A stretch of 64,000 nucleotides of DNA from Molossus alvarezi (lineage: Eukaryota; Chordata; Mammalia; Chiroptera; Molossidae), in assembly GCA_037176705.1 (NCBI GenBank), contig CM073887.1, forward strand, positions 60,163,001 through 60,227,000. The letters are read 5' to 3'. Shown piece by piece: positions 22,137 to 34,397 of the stretch. A model generated the notes under the pieces. It worked only from the letters and a program-made list of their open reading frames with translations, was not told the DNA's origin and did no database searches. The first letter of the stretch is position 1. Each line of letters starts with the position of its first letter. The translations under genes were made by a program, and so were the position numbers.

Positions 22137-22966
22137 ATGGTGAAACAAAGACGCAAATCCCAAATGAAAGAACAAGAGAACTCTATTGAAGATGAGATCA
22201 ATGAAATGCAGCAAAGCAAATTATCAGAGGTAGAGTTCAGAGCCATGATCTTGAGGAAGCTCAACAGCATGAGTAAGGACATCAGCACCATGAGTAAAGA
22301 TATAGAAACATTGAAAACCAACCAAGAGGAAATGAAGAATGACATAGCAGAAATTAAGAACACATTGGAAGGACTAACCAGCAGAGTAGAGGAAGCTGAG
22401 GACCGGATCAGTGAAATAGAAGACAGGATAGAAAAAAATCAACCATTCAGAAAACCAAAAAGAAAAAACAATTAAAAAAACAGGAAGATAGCTTAAGAGA
22501 ACTGTGGGACAACTAGAAATGTAATAACATTTGCATCATAGGAGTCCTCGAGGCGGAAGAAAATGGGCAAGGGTTAGAGACTATATTTGAAGAAATAGTG
22601 ACAGAAAGCTTCCCTAACTTGATGAAGGAAGAAAGCATTCAAGTTCAAGAAGCACAGAGAGCCCCACGTAAGAAGAATCCAAACAGGCCCACACCAAGAC
22701 ACATAGTAATTAAAATGCCAAAAATTAAAGACAAAGAGAGAATCCTAAAGGCAGCAAGAGATAAGCAACAGGTTACCTACAAAGGAAACCCCATAAGACT
22801 CTCAGCTGACTTTTCAACAGAAACACTACAGGCCAGAAGGGAATGGTATGAAGTAATCAAGGTCATGAAAAACAAGGATCTGAATCCAAGATTACTCTAT
22901 CCAACAAGGCTATCATTCAAAATAAAAGGTCAAATAAAGAGCTTTCCAGACAAGAAAAAGGCTTAG
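22137..22966 (+). pseudogene. L1 ORF1 (nucleic-acid-binding protein), broken
   Basis: It starts ATG 22137 (MVKQRRKSQMKEQ), then a heptad-rich coiled coil (MSKDIETLK..TLEGLTSRVEEAEDRISEIEDR). A frameshift and stop near 22440-22475 separate it from the second half, which resumes in another frame (ESFPNLMKEE..RPTPRHIVIKMPKIKDKERIL..ARDKQQVTYKGNPIRLSAD) with the RRM/C-terminal part. The final residues are also lost. Confidence 0.85.
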
Positions 22967-25470
22967 GGAATATATTAACACCAAACCAGCACTGCAAGAT
23001 ATGCTATAAGGACTGCTGTAATTAGTAGAAGAAATAGGAAGAAAAATATCACCACACTAAACAAAAATGGCAATAAATAAGTACATATCAATTATCATCT
23101 TAAATGTGAATGGTTTGAATGCTCCAATAAAAAGACACAGAATAGCTGACTGGATAAGAAAGCATGACTCACATATATGTTGTTTACAAGAGACCCACAT
23201 CACAACAAAAGACTCATATAGGTTGAAAGCAAATGGAAAGGGAAAAAAAGCTGAGGTAGCAATACTCATATCTGATCAAGTAGATTTCAAAATGAAGACC
23301 ATTAACTAGAGACAAAGAAGGCCACTACATAATATTGAAAGGATCTATCCAACAGGAAGATATAACCTTGGTAAACATATATGCACCCAATATAGGAGCA
23401 CCAACATATATTAAAAATCTTCTGGAGGACTTCAAAGGAGAAATCAACAGCAATACAATCATAGCAGGGGACTTCAACATCCTGCTGACATCACTGAATA
23501 GATCATCTAGACAAAAAACTAATAAGGAAACACAGACTCTAAATGAAGTGCTAGATCAAATGGATTTAATAAATATCTACAGAGAATTACACCACAAAAC
23601 TGCAGAATTCATATTCTTCTCAAGTGCACATGGGACATCCTCAAAGATAGACCACATGTTAGGGCACAAACTAAGTCTCTACAAGTTCAAGAAGACTGAA
23701 ATCATATCAAGCATCTTCTCAGATCACAATGGCATGAAACTAGAAATTAATTGCAACAAGAACATGCAAAGACATTTGAAAACATGGAGGCTAAATAGCA
23801 TGTTATTGAACAATGAATGGGTTACCATGGAGATCAAGGAAGAAATTAAAAACTTCCTGGAAACCAATGAAAATGAACACACAACAACACAAAATCTATG
23901 GGATGCAGCAAAAGCAGTTCTGAGAGAGAAGTTCATAGCACTACAGACCTACCTCAAGAAATTTTTTAAAAATTTCTAATTGACTATCTAACCTCACAAC
24001 GTAAAGAACTAGAAAGAAAAAAAGAAGAAAAAAAAACAGAGCAAGTAGAAGGAAGAAAATAGTAAAGACCAGAACAGAAATAAATAACATGAAGACCAAA
24101 AAAAAAAAAAAAAATTCAAAGGATCCATGAAACAAAGAGCTGGTTCTTTGAAAAGATAAACAAGATTGATGGACCCTTAGCTAGACTCACCAAGAAACAA
24201 AGAGAGAGAACCCAAATACACAAAATCAGAAATGAAAGAGAAGAAATAATAACTGACACCACAGAAATACAAAGGGTTGTTAACAAATATTATGAACAAT
24301 TATACGGCAACAAATTTGACAATCTAAGCGAAATGGACAAATTTCTAGAAACACATAGTCTTCCAAAACTGAATCGGGAAGAGACAGAAAACTTGAACAG
24401 ATCGATAGCAACAGAAGAAATTGAAGATGTAATCAAGATTCTCCCAGCAAACAAAAACCCAGGCCCGGATGGCTTCACGGGGAAATTTTACCGAACATTC
24501 AAAGAAGGACTAATACCCATTCTCCTCAAACTATTTCAAAAAATTCAAGAAGGAAGACTTCCAAACTCATTTTATTAGGCCAGCATAATCTAATTCCAAA
24601 ACCAAATAAAGACACTACAAAGAAAGAAAACTACAGGCCAATATCCCTGATGAACATAGATGCCAAAATCCTGAACATAATACTAGCAAATTGAATCCAG
24701 CAATACATCAAAAAAATTATCCACCATAACCAAGTGGGATTCATCCCAGGGATGCAAGGCTGGTACAATATTCGCAGATCAATAAATGTGATACACCACA
24801 TAAACCAAATGAAAGATAGAAACCACATAATCATATCAATGGACGCTGAAAAAGTATTCGACAAAATCCAACACCCACTTCTGATAAAAATGCTCAGCAA
24901 TCTAGGAATAGAGGGATCGTATCTTGACATAATAAAGGCCATATATGAAAGACATACAGCCAACATCATACTCAGTGGGCAAAAACTAAAAGCATTTCCC
25001 TTAAGAACAGGAACAAGAACAGGAAAACCACTCTTATTTAACATAGTACTGAAAGTCTTAGCCACAGCAATCAGACAGTAAGAAAAAATAAAAGGAATCC
25101 AAATTGGATAGGAGGAAGTGAAACTGTCATTGTTTGTAGATGACATGATACTATCAAAAATATACTAGACTTAATAAATGAATTTGGCAAAGTAGCAGGA
25201 TACAAAATTAACATCAAGAAATCGAGGGCATTCTTATACACCAATGATGAACTCACAGAAAGAGAAACTAAAAAAAAAAAAAAAATCCCATTTATCATCA
25301 CAGCAGAAAAATTAAGATATCTAGGAATCAACTTAACCAAAGAAATAAAGGACCTATTTGCAGAAAACTACAGGTCATTGACAAAAGAAATAGAGGAAGA
25401 TATAAAAAATTGGAAGCACATACCTTGTTCATGGATTGGAAGAATTAACATCACTAAAATGTCCATACTA

Positions 25471-25700
25471 GCCCTGGCCAGTTTGGCTCAGCAGTTAAAG
25501 CATCGGTCTGTGGTCCAGAGAGACCCGGTTCAGTTCCCACTAAGGGAATGTACCTTAGTTGCAGTTTGTCCATGAACCTGGTAGGGTTGTGCAGGTGGCA
25601 ACCACTCGATGTGTCCCTTTCACGTCAGTGTTTCTCTCTCTCTCTCCCTCCCACTGTATCTGAACAGAAAATGGAAAAATGTCCTAGGTTGAGGATAAGA
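25471..25700 (+). mobile_element. Ves SINE inserted in L1 ORF2
   Basis: Complete head-to-tail copy. Target duplication AAAATGTCCATACTA (25456-25470) and AAAATGTTCATACTA (25701-25715), one mismatch. Confidence 0.95.
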
Positions 25701-26990
25701 AAAATGTTCATACTACCCATAGCAATCTACAGATTCGATGCAATCCCCAACAAAATACCAACGACATATTTCACAGAACTAGAACAAATACTTCAAAAGT
25801 TCATATGGAACCAAAAAAGACACCAAATAGCCACAGCAATCTTGAAAAAGAAGAACAAAGTTGGAGGGATCACATTACCAGATTTCAGATTATCCTACAA
25901 AGCCACTGTAATCAAAACAGTCTGGTACTGACACAAGAACAGGCAGATAGATCAGTGGAACAGAATAGAAAACCCAGAAATGGACCCAAGACAATATGCT
26001 CAATTAATATATGACAAAGGGGGCAAGAGCATACAGTGGAGTAAAGAGCCTCTTTAATAAATGGTGTTGGGAAAATTGGACAGCTACATGCAAAAAAATG
26101 AAACTAGACCATCAACTTACTCCATACAGAAAAATAAATTCAAAATGGATAAACGACTTAAATGTGACCCATGAATCCATAAAAATTCTAGAAGAAAATG
26201 TAGGCATCAAAATTTCGGACATCATACACAGAAGAATTGTCATTGAAACATCACCTGAGGCAACAAAAACAAAGGAGAAAATGAACACATGGGACTACAT
26301 CAAACTCAAAAGCTTCTGCACAGCAAAAGAAACAACCACCAAAATGGAAAGGCAACCCACTCTATGGGAGAGTATAATTGCCAATGATACATCAGGTAAG
26401 AGGTTAATTTCCAAAATATTATATAGAGTGCTCATACAACTCAACAAAAGGAAGACAAAGAACCCAATTAAAAAATGGGCAGAGAAGCTAAATAGACACC
26501 TCTCCAAATAGGACATACGAATTGCCAAGAGACATATGAAGAAATGCTCAACATCACTAATCATCAGAGAGATGCAAATTAAAACAACAATGAGGTATCA
26601 CCTCACACCTGTCAGAATGGCCACCATCAGCAAATCATCAAACAACAAGTGTTGGCGAGGGTGTGGAAAAAAGGGAACTCTAGTACACTGCTGGTGGGAA
26701 TGCAGACTGGTGCAGCCACTATGGAAAACAATATGGTGTTGCCTCAAAAATTAAAAATTAAAAATTGAACTTCCATTTGACCCAGTGATCCCACTTCTAG
26801 GAATATACCCTAAGAAGCCTGAAACACCAATCTGAAAGAATATATTACCCCCATGTTCATAGTAGCACTATTTACAATAGCTAAGATCTGGAAACAGCCC
26901 AAATGTCCATCAGTAAACAAATGGATAAAAAAAACTATGGTACATATACACCATGTGGTACTATGCAGCTGTAAGAAAGAAAGATCTCTT

Positions 26991-27250
26991 GCCCTGGCTG
27001 GTTTGGCCCAGCGGTTAGAGCGTCAGCCTGCGGTCCAGAGAGACCTGGGTTCGATTTCCACTAAGGGTACCTCGGTTGCAGTTTGTCCCTGGCCCTGGTT
27101 GGGCCCTGTGGGAGGCAGCCACTTGATGTGTCCCTTTCACGTTGATGTTTCTCTCTCTCTCTCTCCCTCTCTCTTCCTCTCTCTCCTTCCCACTCTATCT
27201 GAACAAAAAATGGAAAAATGTCCTCGGGTAAGGATAAAAAAAAAAAGAAG
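26991..27250 (+). mobile_element. Ves SINE inserted in L1 ORF2 3' end
   Basis: Full copy with a perfect 18-bp target duplication AAGAAAGAAAGATCTCTT (26973-26990 and 27251-27268), so it is younger than the L1 and probably recent. Confidence 0.95.
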
Positions 27251-27724
27251 AAGAAAGAAAGATCTCTTATCCTTTGAGATGACATGGAGGGACCTGGAAA
27301 GCGAAACAAGCCAAACAGAGAAAGACATGCAAAGATATGTATCATATGATCTCACTTATTTGCGGGATATAATGAACATAACAGTCTGAGGAATGGGGTA
27401 GTCCCAGAGACGTGGAAGTGGGGTACAGACTGACAATCCCCAGAAGAGGGGGTGGAGGGGAGACAAACCACAGAATTTGTATGCAGGTATGTGTGAACAA
27501 TGGACATGGACAACAAAGCTGGGGACAGGGCAGGGAGGGACGGGGAGGGGGGATTCAGTTGGGGGGGGAGAAGGAGAAACATCTGTAACAAAAATTAATA
27601 AATTAATTAAAAAATAAAAAAAATTTTAAAAAGATAAAAAATAAAACAAACAAAAGGAACATGTATGTTACTAATATTTTCTGTATTGCTAGGTTGACTC
27701 TTTAGCTTTCCACCTATTTTGTTG

Positions 27725-27975
27725 TTGTTGTTAATTCTCACCAAAGGATATTTTTCCATTGATTTTTAGAGAGAGTGGAAGGGAGGGAGGGAAGGAGAGA
27801 GAAAGAGAGACATTGATGTGAGAGAGACACATCCATTGGTTGCCTCCCACACACACCTTAACCGGGGTCAGAGATTGAACCTGCAACCCAGGTACATGTT
27901 TTTGACCAGGAACCGAACCCGTGACTCCAGTGGGAAGGCCAACGTTCTAACCACTGAAGCACAGTGGAGGGCACT
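27725..27975 (-). mobile_element. Ves-type SINE, reverse, older
   Basis: Minus-strand copy with a diverged head (CACAGTGGAGGGCAC end on the plus strand), a GA-rich block and TTAATTCTCACCAAAGGATA at the tail. Confidence 0.8.
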
Positions 27976-28094
27976 TTCAGCCTATTTTGATGTGCGGAAA
28001 GCAGTTTCCATGTGCCAAGATGAGTAGATTTACTGATTGTATTATCCATTTTTTCCTCAACCCATCATCAAAAATAAACCTGTGACAGCCACCA

Positions 28095-28318
28095 GCCAGG
28101 TGATTCAGTTGGTTGGAGTGTCATTCTGTACACCAAAAAGGTTATGAGTTTGATTCCCATTCAGGGCACGTACCCAGGTTGTGGGTTCCATTCCCAGCCG
28201 GGGCATATATGGGAGGCAATCAACTGGTGCTCTCTCACATTAGTGTTTCTCTCTCTCTTCCCCTTCCTCTCTCTAAAATCAATATACATATCCTCAAGTG
28301 AGCATTAAAAAATGATAA
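28095..28318 (+). mobile_element. Ves-type SINE, older variant
   Basis: The head is AGCCAGGTGATTCAGTTGG, then GGGCACGTACCCAGGTTGTG, a CT block and the tail CCTCAAGTGAGCATTAAAAA. The AAATCAATA tail wording marks an older subfamily than the TGGAAAAATGTCC copies. Confidence 0.8.
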
Positions 28319-28319
28319 A

Positions 28320-28790
28320 AAATAAATAAACCTAATACATAAAAAACCACAGGTTGACCACAAATCCCAATCAAAGACTGTTGTTGGAGACACTTTTACC
28401 TCTGAAATGGACTCTTTCAGCTGCATCACGAGGGGAAAAAGCAATGACAGAGGGGATTTGTGATGAGAAATAACCAAGCATTGTGCAAGTGTCAAGAAGC
28501 CTATTTGTGATAAGCATTTTTGTCCATGACCCTTAACCATGAACTTTGCCCCAGGGCATCTGCACGTATTAGCTATTAGTGCTATAGTTAGAGTGGTTAG
28601 AAACAGCCAAGAGTTTATTTCATCCTAACAGTGTCCCTTTTTTATTTCAATTTGGGAAACATTTTATAACCATTAATCACACACACCATTACAACAGTGG
28701 TGTGCCATTTAGTTTTCAAATAAATATACATGTAGCAGGAGCATGTGCTCAAATAAATTTTACCAGTAGATATGTAAAAAGGTTTGGAAC
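28320..28790. other. Gene-free stretch
   Basis: No gene or named repeat recognised. Confidence 0.4.
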
Positions 28791-29745
28791 ATAAAATGAT
28801 GCTCACTAATCATCAAGGAAATGCAAATCAAAACATGAGATAACACTTCACACCCATTAGGACAGTTACCATAGTAAAACAGGAAACAAGGGTTGGTGAG
28901 AATGTGGAGAAATCGAAACCCTTGTGCACTGTTGGTGGGAATATAATTGATATAGCCGCTGTGGAAAATAGTATGGAGGTTCCTAAAAAGTTAAAAATAG
29001 AATGACCAGCCCTGGCCAGGTGACTCATTTGGTTGGAGCATCGTCCCATTCACCAAGAAGGTTTCAGGTCATGTACAGGAGGCCACTAATCTCACATTGA
29101 TGTTTCTCTTTCTCTCTCTCTCTCTTCCTTCCTCTCTCTCTAAAATAAAAAATATATATATCCTTGGGTGAGAATTAAAAAAAGAAAAAGAATGCTCTTT
29201 CATTTCTTGGTAGGTTCCCTGAAAGAATTTAAAGCAGGGTCTCAAAGAGATATTTGTACACCCATGTTCATAGTAGCATTATTTACAATAGCTAAAACAT
29301 GGAAGCAATCCGAATGCTTATGAATGGGTAAGCAAAATGTGGTGTATATGCACGATGAAATATTACTCAGCCTTAAAAAGAAAGGGAATTCTGACACCTG
29401 CTACAACATGGATGAACCTTGAGGACATTGTGCTGAGTAAAATAAGCCTCCACAAAGGACAGTACTGTGTGATCTCACTTATATCAGGTACTTAGGGTAG
29501 TCAAAATCATAAAGACAGAAAGTAAAATGGAGGTTGCCGGGGTGGGGGTGGGGAGTAAGGAGGAGTTAGTTTAATGGGGACAGAGTTCCAGTTCTACAAG
29601 ATGAACGAGTTCTGGACCTGGATGGTGGTGATGGCTGCACAGCAATGTGAATGTAGGTAATGACACTGAACTAGACACTTAGAAATGGTTAATATCGTAA
29701 ATGTTATGTTATATGTATTTTAACACAATTTTAAAATGTGGAAAA
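28791..29745 (+). mobile_element. Old LINE-1 (L1M-like) 3' end, first of two in a row
   Basis: L1 ORF2 3' wording (CACTAATCATCAAGGAAATG, TGCACTGTTGGTGGGAATAT, ATGTTCATAGTAGCATTATT), then a 3'UTR to about 29745. It is interrupted by a Ves copy at 29008-29182. No open frame. Confidence 0.75.
29008..29182 (+). mobile_element. Ves-type SINE, internally shortened
   Basis: The head AGCCCTGGCCAGGTGACTCA and the tail CCTTGGGTGAGAATTAAAAA are present, but the middle is short, with the second half of the tRNA-related region missing. The L1M resumes on both sides. A short repeat AGAATG may be the target duplication. Confidence 0.8.
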
Positions 29746-30480
29746 AACGCACAATGAGATACCAATCCACACCCACAAGGGTGGCTATAATAGAAAAATA
29801 GAAACAATAACAAGTGTTGATGAGGATGTGGAGAAATTGAAACCCTATGTATTGTCGGTGGAAACATAAAATGGTGCAATCACTGTGGAAAAAAGTCTGT
29901 GGTTCCTCAAAAAGCTAAACGTAGGATTGCTACATTATCCAGCAATTCTGCTCCCAGAAATATACTCAAAAGAACTGAAAACAGGGATTCAAACAAAAAC
30001 ATGTACACCAATGTTCACAGCAGCACTATTCACGATCACCCAAAGGTAAAAACAACCCAACTGTCTATCAAAGAGTGAATGGATAGACAAAATGTGGTCC
30101 TTCCATGCAATGGAATATTACTCAACCATGAAAAGGAATGAAGCTCTGACAAAGGCTGTGATGTAGATGAATCTTGAAAATACTACTCTGAGTGAAAGAA
30201 GCCAAACACAAAATGTTACACATTGTGAATGATTCCATTTATCTGAGATGTCCAGACCAGGCAAATCCATAGAAAGAGAAAACAGACTGGTGGCTGCCAG
30301 GGGCAGGGGGAAGAGAGGAAATGGGGAGTAACTGATAATGGGGACAGAGTTTTATTTTGGGGTGATGAAAATGTTTTGGAACTAGATAGAGGTGATGGTT
30401 GCACATCATTATAAATGTACTAAATGCCACTAAATTGCTCACTTTAAAACGGTTAATTGATGCTGCGTGAATCTCACCCC
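29746..30480 (+). mobile_element. Old LINE-1 (L1M-like) 3' end, second of two in a row
   Basis: It starts again at the equivalent ORF2 position (ACAATGAGATACCAATCCAC) and covers the same 3' region in diverged form. It is therefore a separate insertion or an old duplication, not a continuation. Confidence 0.75.
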
Positions 30481-30487
30481 AGTTTTT

Positions 30488-30613
30488 TTTCTTTTTTAAA
30501 ATTAAAATCTAATTTTCAATTACAGGTAGCATTCAATATTATTTTGTTTTTCTCTAATTTTTATTAATTTATTTTGTTACAGATGTTTCTCCTTCCCCCC
30601 AACCCCAGACCCC
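30488..30613 (-). mobile_element. Short L1 3' end, reverse
   Basis: Minus strand: GGAGAAACATCTGTAACAAA is the terminal wording of the young L1 3'UTR, followed by an A/T tail. The flanks TCACCCCAGTTTT (about 30472) and TCACCTCAGTTTT (about 30615) look like the target duplication. The left half resembles an older L1 tail, so the insertion may be composite. Confidence 0.55.
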
Positions 30614-30624
30614 TCACCTCAGTT

Positions 30625-31085
30625 TTAAAAGATGAATGTTAGGAGGCCATTGTCCCAGCAGTGAGGAGCCACAAACATACCCCAGTGGTTGCAGGTCCAG
30701 CAGAGCTCGGGAATTCCTCTGGGCCCATAAAGGAGTCCCCCAAAAAGGCTTGGAACCGCCACCACCACAGGCTCAGGAATATTGGGAAGAGCCCAGAACA
30801 AGTGACAGTCACATCCTCCCCAAAGACAAAGGCCCAGCAGGACAGCATGTGGGGAGGACAATTAGTAGGCGCCCTAACAAGATACAAGGGGCTGAACCCG
30901 AGCTGCAAGGATGGAGGGTAAATGGTCTCTGCCCCCCTTGGGCTCCATTCTGTGGGTGCCCCAGACCTGCCTCCATAGCCCAGGACGCTCTCCCAGTGAG
31001 AGCTGGCTCACTTCCTGCCAGGCGTCTTCACAGCCAGAAGAGACAACTCCCACGGGTGAGTGGGGAAAGAGGGAGGCAGGAAAAG
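30625..31085. other. GC-richer unassigned stretch
   Basis: Moderate GC with overlapping ORFs of up to 166 codons on both strands. None shows domains, and codon patterns look random. I see no supported gene. Confidence 0.35.
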
Positions 31086-31089
31086 AAAT

Positions 31090-31400
31090 CAGCAAGCTTG
31101 CTGTGTGACTGTAGGGAAGTGGCTTTGCCTCTCTAGGCCTCAATTCATGTGTCTGTATAATGAAAACAAAATAAAACAGAAAACACCCTGCGTGTGTAAG
31201 CCCTGCTAAGTGGTTCTAGCTCTGGGTCTCTCGTCAGAGATTAAGAACTTCAGAACAAGAGAGATTGTAAGATACTGTTCTCACCTCTTCATCCTATAAA
31301 TGGAAGTAAAAGCGCCTACTTTAGAGGATTAACTAATGAAGAATGTCAAACGCCTTGTCATGGTGGCACATGTACAGGATCACGTAAGAAATGTTCGTTG
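31090..31400 (+). repeat. MIR SINE relic
   Basis: AGCTTGCTGTGTGACTGTAG, AAGTGGCTTTGCCTCTCTAG and a diverged 3' part are MIR wording, possibly two adjoining copies. Confidence 0.6.
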
Positions 31401-31943
31401 TTAGCAGCGGGGCAATAGGGAGCCAGTGCAGGAGAGGCAGATCATCTGCCCTTGGTAGTGGCCACTGTGAAGGCTGAACTGAAAGAGCAGGCTAGGGCCA
31501 AAGAGACCAGGGAAAGGACAGGTATGAAGTCTAAGAGCAACAAGATGAGAATCTGGTGGGGTTCTGGGAAGGAGGGAATGGGTCAGAAAGACAATAAAGA
31601 GGCCAGGTAAAACTGTCAGTCAGGATGCAGTGAGTGGGGCAGAAGACCTGGTGCCACCAGCATCTCTGGCCTAGGTGTCTGGGTGGTCAGCAGGGCCGGT
31701 GCTAAGCTTGAATACAGAGGGAGAACAGAATTGAAGTAGACGCTGAACTGGGTCAGACCCAGGGTCTGTGGGGGACTGGACAATTTCAGCAAAGGTGGAG
31801 CACCCAAGAGGTATGTCTGGACCTTCAGGATGAGAGCTCAAGGGACACAGTGACCTTGACCATAGAATGAGTGTGTAATCTATTTGCCCATCCATCTGGT
31901 CCTCTCTTAGTGGCTTCCTTGAAGGTAAGTGGGGATCAGGATG

Positions 31944-31982
<39 letters not shown>

Positions 31983-32229
31983 TGCATAGATCATAATTAA
32001 GCTGGAACACAGCTTGTATTCATCACCCAGCTTAAAGAATAAAACGTCCATGTACATTTCCCTACTCCTTCTCCCTCCTCTCTCTCCCCTCCCTCTCCCT
32101 CCTTACTTCCCTCCCCCGTCCTCTCTTCCTCTCTCTGAGATAATCAGCACTCTACATCAAGTGTTCCTCACTCCCATGCACATTTTTCACCTTCCTACAT
32201 GGGATGTATCCACAAACAATATACAAAAT
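31401..32229. other. Gene-free stretch with a (GT)n array
   Basis: A (GT)n run lies at 31945-31981 and a CT-rich run at 32066-32140. No gene recognised. Confidence 0.5.
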
Positions 32230-32510
32230 TACGTTGAATGTTTTTAAAATTTACAGAAGTGACATTATTCTGTGCACCTCCTTTGATGGTTATTTTCCTT
32301 CTGCCCAGCATAATGCTTTCAAGGTTCATCCAGGCTGGTTTAAGCAGTTCCACATTTCCTCCATTTCTATGACTAGAGACACCCACAGAGTGGGAGGATC
32401 ACATTTGATGGGTGCACTCCTAGTGTGACATTTCTCTTTCCAAATGTCCTTGAACATGCCTCACCATGCACCTTCCAGAGAAGTGCTCTGCGGTGGAATT
32501 GCTGGGTCAG
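32230..32510 (-). mobile_element. Old LINE-1 fragment, reverse
   Basis: The plus strand reads CAGCATAATGCTTTCAAGGT, TTCCACATTTCCTCC and GGTGGAATTGCTGGGTCAGG, which is minus-strand old L1 wording. Confidence 0.65.
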
Positions 32511-32929
32511 GAGGGAGACCCTGTCTCTGTCACTATGTCAGATTTCCTATCCTCAGCTTGGGGACTGCATAACTGAGGATGCCGTATAAGTGGTTGACAA
32601 GTCAACAAGGAAGTGAGACAGGGTGTGTAGACTTCCTGGGCAGGGGAGGAGAGCTACAAGGCAGGGGGCAGCGGGACCACAGTCATACAAGGACAGAGGA
32701 GCAAGTGGTCACTATGGGCTAAGCTGTAGGAGAGGAAAATTTTTGAGGTGGGTCTTGAAAGCAGAAGAGAAGTTCCAAGGGAAGAGCATGAGAGGCAGAT
32801 GAAACACAGTGCAAAGGCCCAGAGGCAGTACCAATCTTGGACCAAGAGGCCTGTGTGGCTTGGGGACATTGATGTGAGTGTTGAGATGGAGAGGATGAGA
32901 AGAGACTAGACTACAAGATTCGTTGTTGT
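32511..32929. other. Gene-free stretch
   Basis: No gene recognised. Confidence 0.4.
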
Positions 32930-33240
32930 TGTTTTTTTACCTTTTTCAAAAGATTCCACATACATGTGATACCATGCAGTACTTATCTTTCTCTGACTTA
33001 TCTCTCTTAGCATAATACCCTCAAGTGGCAGGCTTTCCTTCTTTTTCATGGCTGAATGATATTTCATGGTGTATGTGTGCCACATTTTCTTGATCCATTC
33101 ATCCACTGATGGTCACCTAGATTCTTCAATGCCTTGGCTATTGTGAATAATACTGCAATGAACATAGGTGTAAAGATATCTCTTGGAAATCCTCTTTATT
33201 GGATGCATACTGGCACATGTAAAGTTTTGAGAAAAATGTT
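32930..33240 (-). mobile_element. Old LINE-1 fragment, reverse
   Basis: TTCATGGCTGAATGATATTT, CATTCATCCACTGATGGTCA and CTTGGCTATTGTGAATAATA on the plus strand are typical of minus-strand L1M ORF2 3' sequence. Confidence 0.75.
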
Positions 33241-33477
33241 TAAAGTGTTTCATTTGAATTACATCTTTTTAAATCATGCGGAGATAACTTAACAAAGAGA
33301 CTTGAATGATACCAAATTAAAACATCAGAATGTTTTGCAAATTTTGCCTGAAACTCAGAATTACATTATATCTGTACAATGTCCAAGAAAGTCTTCATGT
33401 AAATATTTTTCATTGAAATGACATTTCTAAACCACCAGCAGAATATCACAAACATCATTTGATCAGAGTTTAGATTC

Positions 33478-33493
33478 AATAAATGTAATTCTA
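33478..33493 (+). repeat. Left target duplication of the nested L1/Ves/L1 block
   Basis: AATAAATGTAATTCTA, repeated exactly at 40284-40299, 6.8 kb away. Confidence 0.9.
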
Positions 33494-34173
33494 TGCAGAC
33501 TGGTGCAGCCACTATGGAAAACAATATGGTGTTACCTCAAAATATTAAAAATTGAACTGCCATTTGACCCAGTGACCCCACTTCTAGGAATATACCCTCA
33601 GAAGCCTGAAACACCAATCTGCAAGAATATATGTACCCCCATGTTCATAGCAGCACTATTTACAATAGCTAAGATCTGGAAACAGCCCAAATGTCCATCA
33701 GTAGACCAATGGATAAAAAAGCTGTGGTACATATACACAGTGGAGTACTATGCAGCTGTAAGAAAGAAAGATCTCTTATCCTTTGAGACGACATGGAGGG
33801 ACCTGGAAAGTATTATCCTAAGCAAAACAAGCCAAGGAGAAAAAGACAAATACCACATGATCTCACTTATTTGCGAAATATAATGAACATAACAGTTTGA
33901 GGAATAGGGTAGATCCAGAGACGTGGAAGTAGGGTACAGACTGACAACCCTCAGAAGAGGGGGTGGTCGGGGGAGGGAAGAGATAAACCACAGAACTTAT
34001 ATGGATGTACGCATAACCGATGGACACGGATAACAAAGCCAGGTACGGGGTGGGGGGGATGGGGATGGGGAGGAGGGTGTTAATGAGGTAAAAAAGGAGA
34101 AACATCTGTAACAAAAATAAAATAAAAAATAAATTAAAAACATTAAAATAAAAACAGAAAAAAGAAATAAATG
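33494..34173 (+). mobile_element. LINE-1, 5'-truncated (about 0.66 kb), outer layer of the nest
   Basis: It starts inside ORF2 (TGCAGACTGGTGCAGCCACT) and keeps an ORF2 end frame (33503-33883, ATSP-rich end reading [13 protein letters not shown]) and the 3'UTR with an A/T tail. Its right target repeat was pushed 6.1 kb away by later insertions. Confidence 0.92.
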
Positions 34174-34397
34174 TGCCCTGGCCGGTTTGGCTCAGCGGTT
34201 GGAGCGTCGGCCTGCGGTACAGAGAGACCCGGGTTCGGTTCCCGCTAAGGGCACGTACCTCGGTTGCAGTTTGTCCCCGGCCCTGGTTGGGTCATACGGG
34301 TGGCAGCCGCTCGATGTGTCCCTTCACATCGATGTTTCTCTCTCTCTCTCTTCCTCTCTCTCCCTCCTGCTCTATCTGAACAAAAAATGGAAAAATG
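34174..34397 (+). mobile_element. Ves SINE, left part (middle layer of the nest)
   Basis: Head and body of a near-consensus Ves copy with intact GGTTCGGTTCC B-box-like wording. The tail is cut at TGGAAAAATG by the full-length L1, and the rest of the tail lies at 40241-40283. Confidence 0.95.

Larger units (their letters stand above)
23067..27389 (+). pseudogene. L1 ORF2 (endonuclease / reverse transcriptase), broken
   Basis: The endonuclease start is MAINKYISIIILNVNGLNAP with QETH and SDHNG motifs downstream. The reverse transcriptase part has [12 protein letters not shown] and the [11 protein letters not shown] segment. The region of the catalytic FADD motif reads FVDD and is then disrupted at about 25140-25160. 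The Cys-rich C-terminus ([18 protein letters not shown]) is near 26650-26700. At least six frame breaks plus two SINE insertions make it inactive. Confidence 0.88.
20598..27655 (+). mobile_element. Near full-length LINE-1 with extended 5'UTR, interrupted by two Ves copies
   Basis: 5'UTR about 20598-22136, ORF1 region 22137-22966, ORF2 region 23067-27389, then a G-rich 3'UTR and a long A/T tail. An ATGGCGGC motif (YY1-like, as at L1 promoters) stands at the 5' edge (20600). Both ORFs are broken by stops and frameshifts, and ORF2 is split by Ves insertions at 25471 and 26991. No target duplication could be recognised, so the left border is uncertain. The part homologous to the other full-length copy starts near 21346. 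Confidence 0.85.

Noticed and set aside
30636..31136. 166-codon ORF at 30.6 kb
   Set aside because: Overlapping ORFs exist on both strands with no domains. No splice pattern or promoter supports a gene.
34174..34260. tRNA-like sequences at SINE heads (all Ves copies)
   Set aside because: They resemble tRNA A and B boxes because the SINE derives from a tRNA. They continue into SINE body and tail and are not tRNA genes.
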